Assembly: GCF_027579695.1 (NCBI RefSeq)
Contig: NC_083572.1
Location: 11,442,915 to 11,506,914 of the forward strand
Reading direction: 5' to 3'
Length of the DNA: 64,000 bases
DNA from: Neoarius graeffei
Lineage: Eukaryota; Chordata; Actinopteri; Siluriformes; Ariidae
Shown: one piece after another, positions 33,669 to 44,241 of the stretch
How the letters are laid out: every line of letters begins with the position of its first letter
Position numbering within the stretch: position 1 is the stretch's first letter
Translations under genes and position numbers: made by a program
The notes under the pieces: generated by a model
The model's database searches: none
Told to the model about the DNA's origin: nothing
The model's input: the letters and a program-made list of their open reading frames with translations, nothing else

Positions 33669-34368
33669 ATGTGCGTTGTTAACGGCAGGGGCGCAGATAC
33701 GTTTTTTGAACTGGGGGGGACAAAGCTGCCAGCAAACCAACCCCAACCCCACCCCCAACATGTGTTGTGCGAGGAATATACTCTGATGCCCTCAGGGCGG
33801 CGACATTACTCAGCTAAGACAAAAAAAACCATCACTCCTTCATCCCTGCAACCATTAGCTTAGGCCTACTAATAAATAAAGAGTAGGAATAGAGCACACC
33901 TGTGATGTCTGGTGCTCTCATGTGCTATTTACCACTGACACAACAGGATGTCATGTGGGTTGAATATGTATGTGTGTGTGTGTGTGTGTGTTCTGGATGA
34001 CTGCTGACTGTTTTGTCTACCCTTTGTGTTTATCTATAGCATCTAGGTCTGTGTATCCTATGTATTGAGACTTGGACTGTCAAACTTAATTACCCATCAT
34101 TGAAAGAAATAAAGCTTATTGATTCTGATACTGATTCCAATCACTCCCCAAGCATGCCATATGCCGTATGCAACAACTGTTTTATTTAAACATTAACTGA
34201 CTTTCAGCACACTGATTCTTTAAGAAAACAGAAAGAGCAGGGTGTAAAAAAAAAAACACAAAATGTCATTAAAAGTCACTTCTTACTTGATGTGCCTTAC
34301 AAACACATAAACAGCATAGCCTATATATATATACATGAATAAAATTGTAAATAAGTAGTCTACATGAG

Positions 34369-34745
34369 GCGGCACGGTGGTGTAGTGGTTAGCGCTGTCG
34401 CCTCACAGCAAGAAGGTCCTGGGTTCGAGCCCCGGGGCCGGCGAGGGCCTTTCTGTGCGGAGTTTGCATGTTCTCCCCGTGTCCGCGTGGGTTTCCTCCG
34501 GGTGCTCCGGTTTCCCCCACAGTCCAAAGACATGCAGGTTAGGTTAACTGGTGACTCTAAATTGACCGTAGGTGTGAATGTGAGTGTGAATGGTTGTCTG
34601 TGTCTATGTGTCAGCCCTGTGATGACCTGGCGACTTGTCCAGGGTGTACCCCGCCTTTCGCCCATAGTCAGCTGGGATAGGCTCCAGCTTGCCTGCGACC
34701 CTGTAGAAGGATAAAGCGGCTAGAGATAATGAGATGAGAATGAGA
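34369..34745 (+). repeat. SINE with 13-bp TSD, inside hAT element
   Basis: Full-length and little diverged, flanked by TAGTCTACATGAG at 34356-34368 and 34746-34758. Confidence 0.95.
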
Positions 34746-34863
34746 TAGTCTACATGAGTTTTCGATAAATGGCCTCAAATGCAGAAACAGATTATGTGAA
34801 GGATCCAAAAACCTCTCTCCTCCGATCCTTGCCCTGAATATACTGTTGGGCGATGTCTCTCCT

Positions 34864-35907
34864 ATTGAGGTTTTTCACCTGATGTCACAGGGTCACGTGA
34901 CGCTCCGGTGTCCGCCATTTTGAAGGTCAAGCTACATACTAACGCTGCAGACAGAGAGGGAGAACCAGCTTGAAAAAAAAAACGTTACAGATACCGGATC
35001 CAGTGTAAATAGCTGCCGGAGCACGCTCCGGCTTGCTCCTGGAGCGCGCTGCTTAATTTGAGGGGGAGCAAGCCGGAGCGCGCTCCGGCAACTATTTCCA
35101 CTGGATCCGGTGTAAATAGCTGCCGGATCATAATTACAGTAAACTAGTAAATACAGTAAAGGAAAAACTTGAGACTGAAAGGTTTTAACAGTCATCCAAA
35201 TGACTGAACGTAAACATTGCTACAGTAACATACTAGCTATGTTGTTGACATTAGCTAGTGCTAACAGCTAGCTGCTACAACACAGACACCGACCCTAATA
35301 ATACAGTTCTTGGTCATTGCCTGGTAACAGCAAATTTATAACGGGCCATGTCTCAACAGACTAAGAAGTTATTTCAATGACATTTAATAACATTTTGTTT
35401 ATCCTGAGGACCGAAAGTAAATGAAAATGTGAACAAACCTTAGCTGTAATAAGATGGCGACCACCGGCTCCAGGGACGACCCGCTGATGTAGGCATGTTA
35501 CCCAGCCTGACACAAAATATTTGTAGGCATCCAAACTCTTATACGCTTTCAGATCAATACCTGTGTATGGCGATGGGTTTTTAACGACATAGGTATACAG
35601 ATCATGTGGGCCGAAGTCAGGTAAAGACGAGGGCTTCGTGTACTTCCGTACGTCAGTGAACAATCCTGGTGGAAGCAGGTAAACGTCGTTCTCTAAGCCT
35701 GCTAACCTCAATTTTTGCAAATACCTCTCCCTCTGCTCGCCCTGTAAATGCCCTATGTCGCTGGATAGTAAAGGTGTTTTCTGCATCTCGCTCCTTTTTC
35801 TTTTATGTCTTTCATTTGTCGCCTTCCTCGCATTCAAACTGATTCGTGCCGTGACGTCCAAAATGGCAGCCTCACATGACTTGGTCACGTGGGTGAAAAA
35901 CCTCAAT
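34864..35907 (-). mobile_element. TIR-flanked segment nested in the hAT element
   Basis: A perfect 16-bp inverted pair, ATTGAGGTTTTTCACC and GGTGAAAAACCTCAAT, bounds ~1 kb. The left half holds GGAGCGCGCTCCGG palindromes; the right half holds most of the - strand ORF. No target duplication is visible. Confidence 0.55.
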
Positions 35908-35990
35908 TCAGATTGTCCAGCCTCTCTTGGTGGATGTGGCACACTGCCACTCCATTCAGCCTTTTTTGGGTCATGGTGGACCGCAACCAT
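35361..35990 (-). pseudogene. unclassified transposon-type ORF
   Basis: A 209-codon open frame with protein-like composition. It has a basic stretch (ATNERHKRKRSEMQK), a central region with LQGEQRERYLQKL and a segment FGPHDLYTYVVKNPS followed by LKAYKSLDAYKYFVSGWV. The last segment recalls N-terminal regions of uncharacterised fish proteins with SWIM and YqaJ-type nuclease domains, but this is from memory and not secure. A donor-like AAG|GTTTGT lies near 35438, so the frame may be one exon. The ORF starts outside the right 16-bp TIR. It sits wholly inside the hAT element. Confidence 0.4.
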
Positions 35991-36410
35991 GTTTTAAGCC
36001 TCCGCAAGCCACTGAAACTTCATTCTGCCTCTGCAGATGATGCGGACACTACCATTAACAATCTGACAAGTGTTTCAACTTGCTCAAAAAGGGCACGAAC
36101 TTCAACAGGCATTGCTTTTAAGGTCTGTGCAGCATCTGCAGTGGTTTTGAAGGTGAGCGGCAGTCAGTCAACAACTCTTTGCAAAGTTTCCTTATGAAAC
36201 AATATGCTCGCTGAAATTATGGCAGGGAACGCCAGATTAAACATTAAAACTGCCTTCTGAGCACTGTATCTACAGGCTGCCACCGAAAGAAGGAGGCTAC
36301 CAGAAAGGCATCTCTACTCCGTACGATTTTACTTTCACTACGACATTACTTTGAACAGACTATCAAAAAATTGCAAGGTGATATGATAAAGTAAGGCACA
36401 GTTTACTTAC

Positions 36411-36476
36411 AGTCGTTGTTTTTTGAAAAAACGATGCAATCGTTTTTTGCCTTTTCGGTTTGGCACCCTTCATCAT
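36411..36476 (-). pseudogene. hAT transposase first-exon fragment
   Basis: The - strand start MMKGAKPKRQKTIASFFQK ends at a consensus donor ACT|GTAAGT. The KRQKTIASFF motif is typical of the N-terminus of TTF-type zinc-finger hAT transposases. No downstream RNase-H/dimerisation exons are found between here and the left end, so the copy cannot make transposase. Confidence 0.55.
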
Positions 36477-36837
36477 GCCGTGTTGGGGTCCTGAACTAGG
36501 AGCTGTCCCCGATATGCCTGTCAAACTTGTTGTTAGTAACCATAGCAACCAAGCTCGAGCTCGCAACCTCTGCAGTCTGCGCAGCTCAACCAACCGAATA
36601 TCAGTCTTTGTTTTGTTTTATGTGAGTTGTTGCAACTATGTATGTACTGCTGTGCACCTCAATAAACCGAATGGTAATTAGTCTTTTGATTTTTCCGTGA
36701 GGTTTGCCTTATGCAAAGAAAGACAGCATAGACGTTTTTTCCTCCCTATAAGTGGGGGGGACCGAACGAGGTGAATTTAAATCTGGGTGGGACGAATCCC
36801 ACCCGTCCCCCCCTCTATCTGCGCCCGTGGTTAACGG

Positions 36838-37139
36838 TGCGCATGCTGGAGTCCGCTCGACACACCTTCAGGTGCACGCGCCACAGCATGCAGGACTGAC
36901 ACGAGTTCTCTAAAAATGACATTTATCCCCTACACAGTGTCTTTAAAGCTTACCTTTCCAAGCATCACTAAAATTATAAGAATAATCTAAAAATTAGATT
37001 TTCTTCTACACATGCAGACTATCAGCGATTCCATGGCACACATGACAATAAATGACAAAATCTTCACAGTGAAACACAATTCAGCGAGATGTCTGATTAG
37101 GTCATGTGATGTGATGGGGTTGATAAGTAATGTACATTA
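36838..37139. other. fam83f intron 1, nothing recognised
   Basis: Unremarkable AT-rich sequence beyond the hAT target duplication. Confidence 0.5.
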
Positions 37140-37470
37140 CCAGTCAAAAGTTTAGACACCCCTACTCTACTCATTCATAGATTTTTCTGTATTTTGATTA
37201 TTTTCTTCATTGTCGGACAAAACTGAAGACATCAAAAGTACGAAATAACATATGGAGCGTATATGGAATGATGCGGTAAACAAAAACGTATGAAAAAACA
37301 AAAATACAACACATGTTTCACATTTTAGATTCTTCAAAGTATCCACCGTTTACCTTGATGACACTTTACACACATGAGGTAGTCACCTGGAATGGTTTTC
37401 AATTAACAGGTGTGCCTCGTCAAAAGGTAATTAGTGGACGAGTTTCTTGCCTTCTTAATACGTTTGAGGT
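37140..37470. mobile_element. Tc1-like MITE remnant
   Basis: Starts CCAGTCAAAAGTTTAGACACC, a standard Tc1-type terminus. It continues with ACATATGGAG, TTCTTCAAAGTATCCACC and GTAGTCACCTGGAATGG, words common to fish Tc1 copies. The right end is lost. Confidence 0.6.
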
Positions 37471-37688
37471 CAAACAGTAATTATTATATCCACGTCCACT
37501 GGATATGAGCAATCGTGTGCTCTGATTGGCTACTTGGCTATCAGCTCGTATACTGTGAGTAGAGAAAAACAAAAATGGCGGAGCGTTTCGCTGAACCGAG
37601 GACGAAATGAAAACTCTACTCGAAAACCCCAAAAATACAAAAAAAAACCCAAACAAAATACGGAATGAAAGTATTTGATGGTAAGAAT

Positions 37689-37689
<1 letters not shown>

Positions 37690-37732
<43 letters not shown>
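37690..37732. repeat. (TTA)n microsatellite
   Basis: About fourteen trinucleotide repeats in fam83f intron 1. Confidence 0.95.
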
Positions 37733-38003
37733 GCGTTTTTCACAAATTGCTACTGTCATTTCGCTGGTTTGTTTACATTCTTCATCTTAAAGCATTAAAA
37801 TTTGTTGAATTATTTAGACCGGTTCAAACGTCTGAAGCTGTCCTATACTTCGGCACAACAGCAAGACGGCACTTTCTACGAAAAGAAACAACACTACATT
37901 CAATTCGTGCAGCCATCGATGCACAGTGTTTCTAAAGGGGTGTTCACACAGCAACTTTTACTCCAGTGTAGCACCGGGGCTGCCCCGGTAGAGCGTTCAC
38001 ACG

Positions 38004-38632
38004 CAGTGGCGATCCTAGAGTGATTTACTCCCCGGGCGAAACCCCCTGCTGGCGCCCTCCGCCCGTCTTGTTTTTTTTTTTTCGGGGTTTTTTTGGGGAC
38101 CGTTTTTTTTTTTTCGCGCCCGCGCTCGTGCCCCCCCCCCCCGCGTTGGGCTCTGTATTAGCCAACAGAATGTTAACAGCTTTACAGTACATGGTCGTTT
38201 AAACATTTCTCGTCGTGTGTTGTACGTCACGGACACGGCCCGTTATAAATTTGCTGTTACCAGAGTGGCAATGATCAAGTCGTAATGTATTACTTAAGAC
38301 TCTGTGTAATGTCATAGTAGTGTAGTACTATGGTAGTAAAGTCTTTCTGATGACTAGTACAACGTTCCGCTGGCGGGATTGTGCATATTATGGGGCTACG
38401 ACAAGTTAGGCACACACACACACTGATGACGTCACCTGCGCAACTTTGGTATTGGGCTTCCCCATCCAAAATGTTCCCCGCCCGTCTTGTTTTTTTTTTT
38501 CGGGGTTTTTTTTTGGGGGACCTTTTTTTTTTTTGGGACCGTTTTTTTTTTTCACGCCCGCGCTCATGCCGCCCCCCCCGCGATGCCGCCCTGGGCAGCT
38601 GCCCGGTCGGACCGCCCCCAGGACCGCCCCTG
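38004..38632. mobile_element. nested hAT element with 8-bp TSD
   Basis: It runs CAGTGGCGATCCTAG to CAGGACCGCCCCTG, an imperfect inverted pair, with perfect TTCACACG copies at 37996-38003 and 38633-38640. It contains two copies of a CCGCCCGTCTTG block followed by long T runs, GGGG and C runs (38059-38145, 38478-38590). A ~40-bp part (CGGCCCGTTATAAATTTGCT) is the reverse complement of sequence at 35305-35345. Confidence 0.85.
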
Positions 38633-38908
38633 TTCACACGGTACAAAGTTATACTGGTGTAGCCCCTGAAAGCTGCTTAAACCGGTGCAAATCTAACCCT
38701 GCTCGGGAGGTGGTTTAAGAAATGTACTCCGGAGTAAATGCTAGTTTGCGGGGCAGCACCGATATAAAATGGGACGTCTGAACGCTACAGGGGTAGACTC
38801 GCTACGCGTGAGGAGAGTTGATTACATACGGGCATTGCATAATTTGCATCCTGGCATTATGCGCTTCCAAAATGGCGAATATCAAGAACAACAGAACTGC
38901 GTGTCTTC

Positions 38909-38999
38909 CAGTGTTGCCAGATTGGGCGGTTTTAAGTGCATTTTGGCGGATTTGAACATATTTTGGGCTGGAAAACGTCAGCAGTATCTGGCAACACTG
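38909..38999. mobile_element. 91-bp MITE with 8-bp TSD
   Basis: CAGTGTTGCCAGAT at the left and ATCTGGCAACACTG at the right are perfect inverted repeats. GTGTCTTC occurs exactly on both sides (38901-38908 and 39000-39007). The size of the duplication puts it with hAT-type MITEs. Confidence 0.9.
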
Positions 39000-39295
39000 G
39001 TGTCTTCATCCACGTTGTTTTCCTGGCGCTTGGTGATGCCATGACAACCGGGAAAAGGAAATACATTTTCACGCATTCGCATATTTCATTTCCGCATTAT
39101 TACTATCGTATAGCACGGTCGCAAAAACTGCCGTGTGAGCGCAAGTGGGGCTGCACCGGTGCTAACACGCTTCTCTCTAGTAAGCAGGTTTGTGACGTGT
39201 GAACGCTCCACAAAATTTACACCGGTGTAAGATATATCGCAACAAAATACATCGGTGCAGCATCGATGCAAATATGTGCTGTGTGAACACCCCTT

Positions 39296-39906
39296 CAATC
39301 CAGTGAATGTGGATATAATAAACAGTCGTTCCACTCAGTCTCGTCGTACATGGCTTATAGCCAACTCGACGCTAAACGCCTCAGCTATCAGCACATGTAT
39401 GACCCGATTTCGTGGAATAACTGTTAAATTGATAAATAATAACAATGCAGTAAATAGCCCTATTCAACAACTGTAGTAATCCATATTATATCAAGAACCG
39501 TTCAACGAATTATAGAGAAATGACATCCATCATTAATTTAAGGCATGAAGTGACTTTTAATGAATACAAATAAACAAAACATGGAATTTGAAGATGTGTC
39601 CAAATATTTGACTTGTACTGTAGATTCGTTGTCAGCGCTGTCAAAAAGTTTATTTTTACCCTCAGCTGTGGTGTGTTTATTATGCTAACATTTGTACAGT
39701 TCTGTGGTAGTTGAGTCGTGTGTTGCTCGAACCAGTTTTGCATACGTTTATAGTTATAATACCAGCTGATACGGTTTCATCAGGAGTTAAGTCTGGTTTT
39801 TTTTTTTTTTAGCTGTTTCATATTTTTGTGTCGAACTGACTGACAGTATTAAATCCCGTTTACTGTGAGGTTTAGGGTTTCTTGATTGCATACGTGTATT
39901 TCCCAG
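39296..39906. other. end of fam83f intron 1
   Basis: A possible short Tc1-type remnant at 39500-39625 (TGTCCAAATATTTGACTTGTACTGT). The rest is unremarkable and ends in the acceptor GTATTTCCCAG. Confidence 0.45.
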
Positions 39907-40074
39907 GTTATCGCTATTGTGATGGACCTTCTCACAGATCTACAGATCCTACAAGATCTGCTGGACGCGGCTTCCAGGCGTAGTGTTGCTGTCTACATTA
40001 TACTGGACAGTAAGGGAGTGCCGCACTTCCTCGACATGTGCAGCAGATTGAAGCCAGGCCCTCAGCATCTCCAG
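39907..40074 (+). CDS. fam83f: fam83f exon 2 (DUF1669 core)
   Basis: Codons 154-209, phase 0-0, acceptor TTTCCCAG and donor CAG|GTGAGC. It encodes VIAIVMDLLTDLQILQDLLD, then AASRRSVAVYIILD and HFLDMCSRL. These are the conserved strand-helix elements of the FAM83 pseudo-PLD fold, where the family pattern is VVMD.FTD..I..D...A...R.VPVY..LD. The preceding intron is 25.7 kb, against 0.25 kb for the next one. Confidence 0.95.
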
Positions 40075-40324
40075 GTGAGCAGGAAAGGCACATACAGAAG
40101 GATATGTTTTAATCCGAAATCTGTTGCTTAACACTGAACATGTCAAACTGATTTCGGGTGTTCTATGTAAGTTCTAAAACGTTTGCGGGCATGCTGTTTT
40201 CGGAAAATCATCAGTAATAGGATGGCGTGATTTATTTAAGCAGAGTTACTGTTACCACCTCGAAGTGGATTATTTTCCTGTCAAAGCAAATTGATTAAGA
40301 AAATAAACCATTCTGCCTTTACAG

Positions 40325-40446
40325 ACTATCCGTATCCGCATGCTGAGAGGTTTAGGACTCGACCTGTCGTTTGGGAGGATCCCTGGGAGTTTGAACGACA
40401 AATACATGATTATAGATGGAGACAAAGTGATGTTTGGATCTTACAG
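40325..40446 (+). CDS. fam83f: fam83f exon 3 (degenerate HKD motif)
   Basis: Codons 210-249 plus two bases of codon 250, acceptor CCTTTACAG and donor CAG|GTGAGT. The segment LNDKYMIIDGDKVMFGSY (residues 232-249) lies where PLD enzymes have the HxKxxxxD motif. Lysine and aspartate are kept, but the histidine is replaced (N233), as expected for a catalytically dead pseudo-PLD of the FAM83 family. Confidence 0.95.
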
Positions 40447-40688
40447 GTGAGTAAACTTGTTCTGTTTGTGTTGAACCCTTACAAGCCTGAGCTGGGAATG
40501 AGTCCAGCAAACAAAAATATCCTGTTAACAGTGGCGTTATGATCACATGATGGCCTAAAGACAGATAACACATGGAAATTGAGCTGTAGTCTATAATTAA
40601 TCGTCCACCTGCAAGGTGAAGCAACAAGCCGGTCATCCCATGACGTTGTTTCTACTGAGGAGGAAATATCTGGAAGAAGTGCACTTAG

Positions 40689-41898
40689 ACTACGTTCAGA
40701 CTGCACCCTGAAACGACCCATATCCGATTTTTTTGCCCATATGCGACCTGTATCCGATTTGTTATTGACAATCTGAACGACACAGATCCGATTTTTGCAC
40801 ATGCGACCCAGGCCGCTTGGATATGTGGTCCTAATTCCGATGCATATCCGTTATTTTCACATGCGACTGCAGTCTGACCGGACAGGTCGCATTCATGCGA
40901 CCTACACGTCATCAGCAAGAGACAAACGTCACTATTCTGCGTTGGCTAATCCCGTCTCTTTGGTGGAAAACAACAACATTTGTACAGTTTTCAGAATTTA
41001 AATAGACTTTTATAGAATTGATCAAGCTAATGGTGGATTTGGTCGGGACCTGGATGTTGATCTGTTAGCCTGATTAAATAAAACAGTTTCTATAACTGAT
41101 TTATAACTTAAACCATCCTGTATTACAAGATTATAAGATTGTTCTGGAAATTTCCAGTAATTTGATACCTTCGGTCTTATTACTCTGCTGCCCACATTAA
41201 TCAGATTATTGTGTGAGTTCCGCCGCCGCCACAAAAACCACATCGCCAGGTCTCGCCTCATCTCCATCGCAAACTGCACTGGTGTTTCTGCACCTTGAGC
41301 CAGCGCTGAGAGAAGTTGCAGAATTCAGCTGGCTATAAACAATCTAAATAAATATTTATAAAAATGTAGAAAAAGTTTATTAATATGACGAAATAAATAT
41401 GTGCAAATTATTAAGCCTGAATTAAGAGTTTGGTAATACAGCGGCCGTATCCCAAATGACTGCCTACTGAAGCTCGAGTGCACTATATAGAGTTTAAAAA
41501 TCCATTACTTCCTAGTAACACGTAGTGCACTTATATAGAAATTAGAGAGACATTTAGGAGTCAACCCTCGTTACCAGGCTACACGTTTTCATTTCAGTTC
41601 AGAAACAAAAACACACACGAGACCTCACACTTTAACACTAACCAGATAATTAAACAAACAAACAAAAAAAAGAAATCATTAAACTTGAAGAGTGCGCTTT
41701 TTTTTTTGTTTATGTATTACGTAGATGTGCTTATTACGTGTCAATTTGCGCATGCGGGACACTTTTGGGTCGTTTTCCGTTCATATTGGAGATCGCATAC
41801 AAGTCTCATATAATTGGTAATGTGAACGGCCTAACAAAAAAATCGGATTTCACAACAAATCGGATATGGGTCGTTTCAGGTTGCAGTCTGAACGTAGT
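40689..41898. mobile_element. TIR element with 42-bp termini in fam83f intron 3
   Basis: The terminal inverted repeats start ACTACGTTCAGACTGCA and match over 42 bp with one difference. Subterminal CGACCCATATCCGATTT and CATATCCG words repeat inside each end. The flanks share only TTAG, so the target duplication is unclear. No transposase ORF. Between the ends lie short frames without recognisable domains. Confidence 0.75.
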
Positions 41899-42179
41899 GT
41901 TAGATGGTCAAGTTCTACCATATTATTGATTGACCACAACCACACAGCAGAATAACTGCTGGACAGAAAACACAATCTACCCAAAAACTTGTGCATTTAC
42001 ACTCATACTGAGCTCACCAAATTTTGGTTTATATTTACTGTAATGCTGGGTCGTGTTTCAACTAGGTGTGGGATATCATTATTTTTGAGGTTTATAATAT
42101 TAATAGCTGTCAAAGCATCCAAATTCTCCATGTTATTACTCAATACTAAAGCATGTTATTGAGTAAATATTATGAATTA

Positions 42180-43241
42180 CACTCACCGGCCGCTTTATTA
42201 CGAACACCCATCCACTTGCTGTTTTCTGCAGTTCTCTAATCAGCCAATCCCTGGACAGCAGCACAATGCATGAACACTTCAAACATCAGAATGACAAAAA
42301 TGATCGTGATCTCAAATGCCCCTTTTCCACCAAAGCAGTTCCAGGGCTGGTTCGGGGCCAGTGCTTAGTTTGGAACCGGGTTTTCTGTTTCCACTGACAA
42401 AGAACTGGCTCTGGGGCCAGAAAAAACGGTTCCAGGCTAGCACCAACTCTCTGCTGGGCCAGAGGAAAGAACCGCTTACGTCAGCAGGGGGGCGGAGTTG
42501 TTAAGACCAACAACAATAACAAGACCGCGAAAGGTCGCCATTTTTAAGCGACGAGAAGCAGCAGCTGTACAAACGCGAAGTCATCCATTATTATTATTGT
42601 TGTTGTTGCTGCTGCTGCTTCTTCCGTGTTGTTTTTGCTTCGATATTCGCGCCAAAGTTTATGCAAACATAGTGACGTAACTGGCGTATACAGCGACGTA
42701 ACTGACGTATACAGCGACGTAATGACGTGGCTTCCCTTAGCACCGCGAGCTATGGAAAAGCAAACTGGTTCTCAGCTGGCTCGCAAGTTGAACGAGTTGT
42801 GAACCAGCACTGACCCCGAACCAGCCCTGGAACTGATTTGGTGGAAAAAGTGTGACTTTCACCATGGCATGGGTGTTGGTGCCACTTGAGTATTTCAGAA
42901 ACTGCTGATCTCCTGGGGTTTTCACACACAACACTCTTTAGAGTTTGCACAGAATGGTGCGAAAAACAAACAAAAAAAAACACTGAGCGAACGAGCGACA
43001 GTTCTATGGGTGGAAACAAACGCCTCGTTGATAAGAGCGGTCAGAGGAAAATAGCCAGATTGGTTTGAGCTTTTTTGGCCAGGAAGGATATAGCAACTCA
43101 TAGCAACTCTTTACAAACGTGGTGAGCAGAAAAGCATCTCAGCATGCAATTGCAGACGACTACATTGCGTTCCACTCCTGCCAGCCAAGAACAGGAATCT
43201 TAGAATCAAGAACAAGTTCCTATTAACGTGGCCGGTGAGTG
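42180..43241 (+). mobile_element. non-autonomous Tc1-like element, TA target
   Basis: The ends CACTCACCGGCCGCTTTATT and CCGGTGAGTG are inverted, with TA on each side. Internal GAGTATTTCAGAAACTGCTG and CCTGGGGTTTTCACACACAA are shared with 20140-20666 (reverse) and 63630-64000. It contains a nested TIR element. Only scraps of the original transposase reading frame can be seen. Confidence 0.75.
42319..42850. mobile_element. nested TIR element (CTTTTTCCACCAAA ends)
   Basis: The termini CCCCTTTTCCACCAAAGCAG and its near-complement are inverted over about 45 bp with few differences. In the interior, CGACGTAACTGACGTATACAG is partly repeated in tandem (42671-42730) and a GCT/GTT run occurs. The related copy at 20140-20666 has no insert at the equivalent position, so this insertion is younger than the Tc1-like host. 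Confidence 0.75.
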
Positions 43242-43969
43242 TATTCGATTATGAAATAACACAAGCAGAGCACAGAGGTCTTCAATCTTCGCCACATTGG
43301 GCTGATCTACCTGCAGGTTTTCATTCCAGCCAAGCAGGAGCCATACCTGATTCCACTTGTTTCATCAGTTCAGCATGGTCTCTAATCAGCTATGAAGTGC
43401 ACCTCCTCTGAGGCCGGAGTGAAACTGACCCTTTGCGGATACGATTGAGGATCCCTGCTGTCGCATTTACATATTAAATCGAAGTCTGAGTACCACAAGA
43501 TGTCCTGAAATATGTATATGCTATGTCGCATGCACAAGTGTCTCCTGGAAATAGAAACCTCGAAGTAGTCTAAATCAAGACACGTAATTACTTTCACAAC
43601 AGTAATTACTCCAGTTAAGGTCCTAGCATGGTGTTACACGTTGTTAGTCATGTGTATAAATATATTTCCAGGCTGCTTTCCCTGCTTTTAATCTTCTCAG
43701 AAACCTACTAATTATTATTCAAGAGCTGAATGAGGTGTGTTGCAGCAACATTAACTTTGACTGAGAAACAAAGATAGGCTGCTGAGACTGATTATAGCTG
43801 CTGGAAAGGAAGAGACTAAGTCGTTTTGCAGGCGTTCCTCAACGTTATATGCAATCATTGACAAATTGCTGTGATATAATAGGAATAAAATACTTCAGGA
43901 TGCGCTGTTATTGGGAAATTATCCACTTTGGATACTCATCACACCATCATTGACTCTATTACAATGCTG
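43242..43969. other. fam83f intron 3, nothing recognised
   Basis: No exon or repeat family that I can name. Confidence 0.5.
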
Positions 43970-44142
43970 TGTTACATTACATTAATGGCATTTAGTGGAC
44001 ACGCTTATCCAGAGCGACATACAACATACCCTGGGGAGCAGTTAGGGGTTAGGCGCCTTGCTCAAGGGCACTTCAGCCATTCTTGGTAGTCCAGGGAATC
44101 AAACCAGTGACCTTGTCGTCCCAAAGCTAACCATTAGGCCAT
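43970..44142 (-). repeat. SINE with L2-type tail
   Basis: Same family and orientation as 2290-2484: on the - strand a tRNA-like head, CCCTTGAGCAAGGCGCC in the body, and a tail with TCTGGATAAGCG and CACTAAATGCC. Confidence 0.65.
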
Positions 44143-44241
44143 TGTTAAAGAATTAAAACCAATGCAACTGAACACTTGTTACGAAATACTGTAATAAACA
44201 CAACTTGATGGTTGTTTTTTCCCGCCTCCTGTGTTGTCCAG

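Larger units (their letters stand above)
33686..36829 (-). mobile_element. 3.1-kb hAT element with 8-bp TSD
   Basis: The ends CAGGGGCGCAGATACG and CTATCTGCGCCCGTG are flanked by perfect GTTAACGG copies (33678-33685 and 36830-36837). Both termini match the 402-bp element at 4634-5035. The interior holds a SINE, a second TIR-flanked segment and, near the right end, a - strand first exon that reads like the start of a hAT transposase. It is therefore a plausible but internally disrupted parent of the short elements. Confidence 0.88.
37935..39295. mobile_element. TIR element with perfect 19-bp termini
   Basis: AAGGGGTGTTCACACAGCA at the left and its exact complement at the right. The CACCGGTG and CCCGGTAGAGCG words and repeated GTTCACAC/GTGTGAACG motifs mark both subterminal zones. 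Two hAT-type insertions (38004-38632 and 38909-38999) interrupt it. No transposase and no clear target duplication. Confidence 0.75.

Noticed and set aside
35755-36197. + strand frames opposite the unassigned transposon ORF
   Set aside because: They lack recognisable motifs, and the - strand frame has the more protein-like composition.
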